64,000 bases of DNA from positions 17,299,106 through 17,363,105 of the forward strand of contig OX424560.1 in the NCBI GenBank assembly GCA_949152475.1. Reading direction: 5' to 3'. The notes under the pieces are model-generated. The model made no database searches. It was not told where the DNA came from and worked only from the letters and a program-made list of their open reading frames with translations. This stretch comes from Terebella lapidaria (Eukaryota > Annelida > Polychaeta > Terebellida > Terebellidae). Made by a program: the position numbers and the translations under genes. Positions 59,295 to 64,000 of this stretch are shown piece by piece; within the stretch, counting starts at the first letter, position 1; every line of letters starts with the position of its first letter.

Positions 59295-60401
59295 TTAACA
59301 TGAAAATATATCTAGTTGCATGGCAGACATGGATTTGGTGTATTTATCAACCAGATCATGATGACGTCCATAGAATTTCTTAAACGCAGCTATAAGTCTT
59401 GGTATAACATATCCTTGTCGCAGCAGTTTAGAGACTAGCTGGGCACTTCGATAGACAAAGTCCTCATATTTGCAACTAGCTCTGGAATAGCGTATAAGTT
59501 GAGAAACAAACACACCATATGCCGGTGACATAGGAATGTTGCTGCTTAGAAAAGGGAAATTGACTATGGAAAAATTGAAATCATCACGTTTGTCATATAA
59601 TTTAGTTGACAGGTTAGAATCATTATCAATCTCCAACCTCAGGTCTAGATAGTTGGAAAAATTAGCGGAGTCTGTAGTATCCTTAATTTCAAGTTCCTTA
59701 GGATATATGACATCCAAATAATCACCAAACTTGGGATTATTTAGTGACAATACATCATCTATGTATCGGAAAGTGTAATTAAAATTACATGTTAGTTTCT
59801 TAGAACATCCTCGTTGTAAATGTTGGATAAAATCTGATTCATATGAGTATAAAAACAGGTCTGCCAATAATGGTGCACAGTTTGTACCCATGAGAATACC
59901 AATAGTTTGTTGAAATATTCGACCACCAAATTCCACAAAAATATTATCAATGAGAAAATTAACCATATTTACCACATCTATTTCAGTATATTTGTATGGG
60001 GCATCAGAGTCGCCTTTAACAAAATGGGCGGTATTATATTTAACTACAATATAGTGGTACCGACGTTGTCCCTTTTTAGAGAAAAATGAATTATTGATTA
60101 GTTTTTGAAGCTGAGATTTCAGTTCAGAATGAGGTATAGTTGTGTACAAAGTGGAGAAATCAAATGTTTTGATAGACGTTACTTTTGAAAGTGTGTGAGC
60201 ATGTAGATATTCCAATAAAGATTTGGAATTTTTTAATATCCACATTTGGTTTATACCACTTCTAGAATATATGGTTTCAGAGTACTTTTGGAGACCCTGT
60301 TTAATTTTAGACAATATAACAGTTAATATTTTAGACAGGGCTTTGGTAGAGCATGATGTTGAACCTGAAATATATCTTTGTTTGTGTGGATTTTTGTGCA
60401 A
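59295..60401 (-). CDS. Reverse transcriptase part of the Penelope-like element
   Basis: Frame of 368 codons. Reverse transcriptase motifs are in order: TFDFSTLYTTIP with the first catalytic Asp (about residue 81), QQTIGILMGTNCAPLLAD (about 164-181), FRYIDDVLSL with the YIDD pair (213-216), NYLDLRLEI (250-258) and LYDKRDDFNFSIVNFP (268-283). The MGTNCAPLLAD and YIDD forms are typical of the Penelope group, which is related to telomerase. It would copy RNA at a nicked target. The upstream part of the protein lies in other frames and beyond an inserted hairpin element, so this is only the polymerase core and thumb. It starts at an internal ATG, and the true N-terminus is further upstream. Translated fossils of the same region occur in five type I array units. 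Confidence 0.9.
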   Translation of the reverse strand: MHKNPHKQRYISGSTSCSTKALSKILTVILSKIKQGLQKYSETIYSRSGINQMWILKNSKSLLEYLHAHTLSKVTSIKTFDFSTLYTTIPHSELKSQLQKLINNSFFSKKGQRRYHYIVVKYNTAHFVKGDSDAPYKYTEIDVVNMVNFLIDNIFVEFGGRIFQQTIGILMGTNCAPLLADLFLYSYESDFIQHLQRGCSKKLTCNFNYTFRYIDDVLSLNNPKFGDYLDVIYPKELEIKDTTDSANFSNYLDLRLEIDNDSNLSTKLYDKRDDFNFSIVNFPFLSSNIPMSPAYGVFVSQLIRYSRASCKYEDFVYRSAQLVSKLLRQGYVIPRLIAAFKKFYGRHHDLVDKYTKSMSAMQLDIFSC

Positions 60402-60583
60402 CTTTGGGATCCAATATAGGTTTGGTAGATTAGAATCTTTACATGGGGAGTAATACCAAACGAATGCAATACAGACACATGATTTGATAAGATATCCTTT
60501 TTGGGCACGGTTATGGCTTGGTATGTACTATTGGAATTAGTATTGTTGGCAATACCCAGTTCGTCAAACAGGCACTGTATTTA

Positions 60584-60792
60584 GTGCATGGTTGGAGCCG
60601 TTTCCTTTGTTGTTGACAGGTTACTATTGAGCAGAGTTACCAGCAGGGTACTATTTCTGCGAATAGGAACCCCTGCACTAAGTCAGATAATGCGCGCGGA
60701 CGCGGGCCTCTCGCCAATAGTGGCCTCGTGCCCTTCGGGCACTCGGTCACTATTGGCGAGAGACCCTCGTCCTTGTGCATTATCCTATACAT
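60584..60792 (+). mobile_element. 0.2-kb hairpin element, copy B, inside the Penelope-like element
   Basis: Carries the same 99-bp hairpin (60686-60784) and the same 100-bp arm as 54338-54544. The Penelope-like copy at 48350-49645 has no insert at the matching site (about 48880), so this inserted after that element. A frame of 68 codons across it is a by-product and is partly shared with copy A only because the DNA is. Confidence 0.85.
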
Positions 60793-60934
60793 AGTATGCT
60801 TTACAAACAAAAACAACATTATTGGAAGCTTTATCTGCAGGGACAATGACGAATCTTTCTTGAAGTTTCAACAAACTATTAGTAACCATGGGATCATTGA
60901 AGACAGAGCTATATTTAGTACTAACTGACTTTGA

Positions 60935-61417
60935 CTAAACATTAATGCGTTTGTTTACCAATGACCTAATCTGTTTGACCCATTCTGACAGAGAATCAGT
61001 TTCTGCCATTTCTCGCTTAGTCCATTTTCTGGCATGCTCCTCAACTGCATCCATGATTAACTTAAAATTGTATCTCCATGAAAACGACGTGGGCTCTCTA
61101 TATTTGGGACCTTTGGACAAAATGTCTTTCAATGATTCATTCTCCACTATATTGAGGTCGCCTGAAATAACATGCCCCACGGGATCGTGTATGAACGGAG
61201 AGTTAATGCAAGTGCAGGAGGGTGGGTTATGTAAGAGATCCTCAATATCCAAATCATTCAATGTTTGTTTGTCGTTGAATATCTTGGAAGCAACAGATTT
61301 GGTATATGAGTAGGATATAGATGGAACGGCCGTGTCAGTATAATGGTACCTGGGACTGAACAGACTTATGATGTAATATATTACTGATGTTAATTGCATC
61401 AACACCTTTATTGGCAA
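60935..61417 (-). CDS. Linker and N-terminal reverse transcriptase region of the Penelope-like element
   Basis: A frame of 160 codons overlaps the nuclease frame. It contains CINSPFIHDPVGHVISGDLN and LKDILSKGPKYREP, strings characteristic of the N-terminal extension in Penelope-like reverse transcriptases. A basic helical stretch follows (AVEEHARKWTKRE). It continues toward the polymerase core beyond the hairpin insertion. The copy at 48408-49139 preserves the same stretch, with PADKASNNVVF after it, a string that in this family precedes the catalytic motifs. Confidence 0.85.
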   Translation of the reverse strand: MPIKVLMQLTSVIYYIISLFSPRYHYTDTAVPSISYSYTKSVASKIFNDKQTLNDLDIEDLLHNPPSCTCINSPFIHDPVGHVISGDLNIVENESLKDILSKGPKYREPTSFSWRYNFKLIMDAVEEHARKWTKREMAETDSLSEWVKQIRSLVNKRINV

Positions 61418-62576
61418 ATTTTATCTTCAGAAAAGACCGTTTGGGTGGTATATATTCGGAAGTCTGTGTAGGCTTATAAAGCCGATGATAAACAATATCC
61501 ATGATAATGGAATACAGACGAAATTCATAGCTATTGGTATTTCTGATATAGTGGGTAGGACATTGGTCCTCCAGTTCTTTAGGTTTAACATGAGGTATGG
61601 CAAATAATTTAGTGCGAACATAGTGTAGGCCTAGTGGTTGTTTCAATATTTCGAGTAGACCATCAAAGGAAATATTATGAATAGATGGTCGATTATAATG
61701 TCGTTGTCCATGGCTTCGTTTCCTACGTTTAAATGATGTAAATAAATTCATTACATTGACTGAACTGCATCCTGGGCTTGTCAGGTTTCCCACTGAACTG
61801 ATATTATCGTTACAGCCATAAGGTGTAGCTGTGCCTAGTTCACATATCCAATGTTCTTCTCGTTTCCTGCGGGTGGGTGTACTTAATGAGGGACTATTAG
61901 TATGGTGGTAAATTTTTTCTATGACTCGAACTTTCATTGACAAAATAGAATGGTCATCCTGATTAAAATGTTGATAAAGTAGTTGATTAGAATTATTATT
62001 GATGTTGGAACGATGACCATTAACTCTCTTGTTAAGCTGTCCTTTGGTTTCTCCAATATATACGAGACCACATATAGTGCATTCAAGTCCATATACGATA
62101 TTGCTGGTCTTGCAATTGATGTTTTCATAACTTTTACTAGTATATGTACGTTTGGTATGTGAACTTGTGAACTGTGAATCTGTAATTAATATATCACAAG
62201 TTTTGCAGTTTTTAGCTCTACATTTATTAATACTATATTGACAATCATCACCCTCTGCTTTCATTATATCTGGAAGTTTGATTTTGCAATCTCTAATATT
62301 AATAAAATTACCCGAGTTGTTGTACCATAGGGAACGATCAGAAAAGACTACGTATGATGTTTTCATAATATCTGATATGATGAGTCTAGGGGCACCTTCT
62401 GAGGAAGCTGTGACCGTGCCCTTGGACACAGCTTTTGGACACCTTTTTATACTGGGCGCCGTGTCAACCAGTTTGTTTCCGTTGTCCTTGTACTGCATAG
62501 TTATTACAAACACTAGGCAAACATTCAAAAATTGAATGTTTGCACCGAACACTATATGGTCAAATACATTTTTCAT
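61335..62576 (-). CDS. GIY-YIG endonuclease frame of the Penelope-like element
   Basis: Frame of 413 codons. Residues 112-127 hold four cysteines (DCQYSINKCRAKNCKTC), followed by C155, which look like a metal-binding cluster. The GIY-YIG core follows: NIVYGLECTICGLVYIGETKG (159-179, written here in part as VYGL and VYIGETK), then LNKRVNGHRS (181-190) with the expected Arg, and RKREEHWICELGTATPYG (238-254) with the expected Glu. A basic segment FKRRKRSHGQRH (282-293) follows, then a family-specific linker. This nuclease would nick the target and prime reverse transcription. Its place ahead of the reverse transcriptase, with extra cysteines, is the Naiad-type feature. The start codon is the first ATG in frame, and the true start is uncertain. 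Confidence 0.88.
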   Translation of the reverse strand: MKNVFDHIVFGANIQFLNVCLVFVITMQYKDNGNKLVDTAPSIKRCPKAVSKGTVTASSEGAPRLIISDIMKTSYVVFSDRSLWYNNSGNFINIRDCKIKLPDIMKAEGDDCQYSINKCRAKNCKTCDILITDSQFTSSHTKRTYTSKSYENINCKTSNIVYGLECTICGLVYIGETKGQLNKRVNGHRSNINNNSNQLLYQHFNQDDHSILSMKVRVIEKIYHHTNSPSLSTPTRRKREEHWICELGTATPYGCNDNISSVGNLTSPGCSSVNVMNLFTSFKRRKRSHGQRHYNRPSIHNISFDGLLEILKQPLGLHYVRTKLFAIPHVKPKELEDQCPTHYIRNTNSYEFRLYSIIMDIVYHRLYKPTQTSEYIPPKRSFLKIKFANKGVDAINISNILHHKSVQSQVPLY

Positions 62577-62640
62577 ATGATAAACTGTATGAATTTGATT
62601 GACATTTCACTCAAAATTCTACAAAACGGGCATATGTAGT

Positions 62641-64000
62641 GTAAACATCTAATCTTCAGCCCAGACCACTCAACATAATTTCCAAATGATCCACAAAATA
62701 TACTGCATCGATCTTATGCAGTTATTCTAATGCCATGGATAGGATTTTGCAGAAGGATAAGATTCTGAGCAATGTTTGACATTTGGCCAAGGATATATTT
62801 TGATGAAATATTTGAGTCCGTCAAATGCACTGCAATTTGAATTGATTGTATGTACTTGATTGTATCCCCCTATAATTAGAACATTTAGTGTGTGTTATTC
62901 ATTACGTACATTTGTGAATATGTCAAGCTTTCAATAAATTACCGAAGTTGGTAAATGCATTATCTTATGTGGATTTTATGGAATACCTGGCTAGGATGGT
63001 GTTTTAATGTCATCCAACTTTTTGTGAAGGACGTCAGTGTTGCACACTCGCATTTTTTGCTCTATCATTAGTCTTCAAAACCATTATAATTACTGGTATC
63101 AAAGGAGTCTCCCTGTTCTTTCCAGGGAACACCTTTTTCGGTCATTGGATTTGGAACATGAGGATTAAGACGCTATTTACATAATATGATCATTCAATAT
63201 AATACTATCAGTGTTGATATATATGGATTGATAAAGGCTAAATGCCCTGTTGATGTTTACATGCAAGTAATTCATTGTTATTCAGTTGAATCGATTTCAC
63301 GAAACCAGACAACACCAGATCAAACCAAAAATGAGTTCAACAATGGATATATTCAGTTGATTTATTTCATGGGTTTTTAATACTAGCTTTATTTTGAAAT
63401 GTATGGAGGCTGTTCAGGTTATGGTGCTGTGCTGTGCTGTGTTGAGAAATGTTTCCAGGAAACCATCTCGTGCTCCAAACCTGGACATGATTGTACTCAC
63501 GGAGAAAACACCATAATGCATATTGTAATATATTTAGGGGCATCGATGCTGTTAGATTATGATCTGCAATTTCATCGTGCTAGGCATTAACCAGATTATA
63601 TCAATCGTTATATTGATTAATACCATTTAAAATCTTACTTGGACATTTCATTATAGCAAGCCATTGGAATACACGACAAGGAACCAGTATTGATCATGCA
63701 AACAAAGGTTTCTCACCAATGTCAAACCATGGTGCATATTGGAATAGTGTGAAAATGCATTAAAATTTTCGGCCGGGTTCGTTTCCATTCCAAAACTTGT
63801 GTAATTATGTTTGCCATTTTCATCATCAATATCTGTTTGTATTGGTGGTAATAGATTAATAATTATATCGTACAACACATATACATCACTGTATGATGTG
63901 TGTTTATCGGATGAGCAACTACACGATCAAAGGTTAATAATATATCACTTTCAGTCAAAATGTTACCCTGGGGGTTCCAGTAATATGAACACTGTTTAAT
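62641..64000. repeat. Type II array unit, partial copy 5
   Basis: Resumes type II DNA with TAATCTTCAGCCCAGACCAC, as at 35868 and 41356. Farther right it shows only loose similarity and short frames, and no gene is recognised up to the window end. Confidence 0.55.

Larger units (their letters stand above)
59056..62640 (-). mobile_element. Penelope-like retroelement, Naiad-type domain order, near full length
   Basis: Read on the minus strand, a GIY-YIG nuclease frame (62576-61335) comes first, then a linker frame (61417-60935), then reverse transcriptase (60401-59295), then a 240-bp tail ending at 59056. In classical Penelope elements the nuclease follows the polymerase; nuclease-first order with an extra cysteine cluster is known from the Naiad/Chlamys group. 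The 3' border is fixed by the copy ending at 49645. The 5' border is approximate, placed where type II array DNA (62641) resumes. The coding region is spread over separate frames and is interrupted by a 0.2-kb hairpin element (60584-60792), so this copy is broken but well preserved. Confidence 0.88.

Noticed and set aside
60588-60794. Frame shared by both copies of the hairpin element as a small conserved protein
   Set aside because: It runs through the hairpin in one orientation only because both copies are nearly the same DNA. No start or codon-level constraint can be shown from two copies.

Overview
The window looks like AT-rich nuclear DNA of an invertebrate animal. The evidence is a Penelope-like retroelement with its GIY-YIG nuclease ahead of the reverse transcriptase (the Naiad-type arrangement reported from many invertebrates), a tRNA-Leu-primed LTR element, several cut-and-paste elements with terminal inverted repeats, and no compact gene arrangement. 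A mollusc or other spiralian is possible, but this cannot be settled from the sequence. I found no host protein-coding gene, tRNA or rRNA that I can support. Almost everything is repeat and mobile DNA.

The backbone is a diverged array of one ancestral unit of roughly 4-6 kb, recognisable about nine times. Two landmarks repeat in the same order: a block containing TTGAATATTGATCC followed by a GATTGCAACCAG-like string (near 14150, 16590, 23770, 27720, 33720, 38990, 52560 and 57270), and a block reading roughly CAGTTTACGGGTGAAA or CTCACTTTACATGTGAA (near 9630, 17970, 26540, 30970, 35260, 40760, 46220, 53890 and 58630). Two subtypes exist. Type I units (1-21431 and 44375-59055) carry an old minus-strand reverse transcriptase fossil in most copies. 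Type II units (about 22130-42300 and 62641-64000) lack it. One type I segment has recently doubled in tandem (12083-16944, period 2433).

Because units can be compared with each other, many insertions have a visible empty site. These are: an 8.1-kb TIR transposon (228-8353) that itself contains a young LTR element with identical LTRs (911-5203); a 759-bp element built of palindromic ACGT motifs (20580-21338); a 521-bp element of similar design (22634-23154); a 1.4-kb TIR element (32127-33533); a Gypsy integrase fragment (39071-39812); a truncated Penelope-like copy (48350-49645) and short 3' tails of the same family; a 0.2-kb hairpin element (54338-54544) whose second copy sits inside the main Penelope-like element (59056-62640).

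The most unusual item is the LTR element: it has LTRs, primer site and polypurine tract, but its only long frame encodes a ComEA-like helix-hairpin-helix followed by a coiled coil and a charged tail, with no recognisable pol. The pair of small elements packed with palindromic ACGT-core or AATAACGTTATT motifs is the second point of interest.
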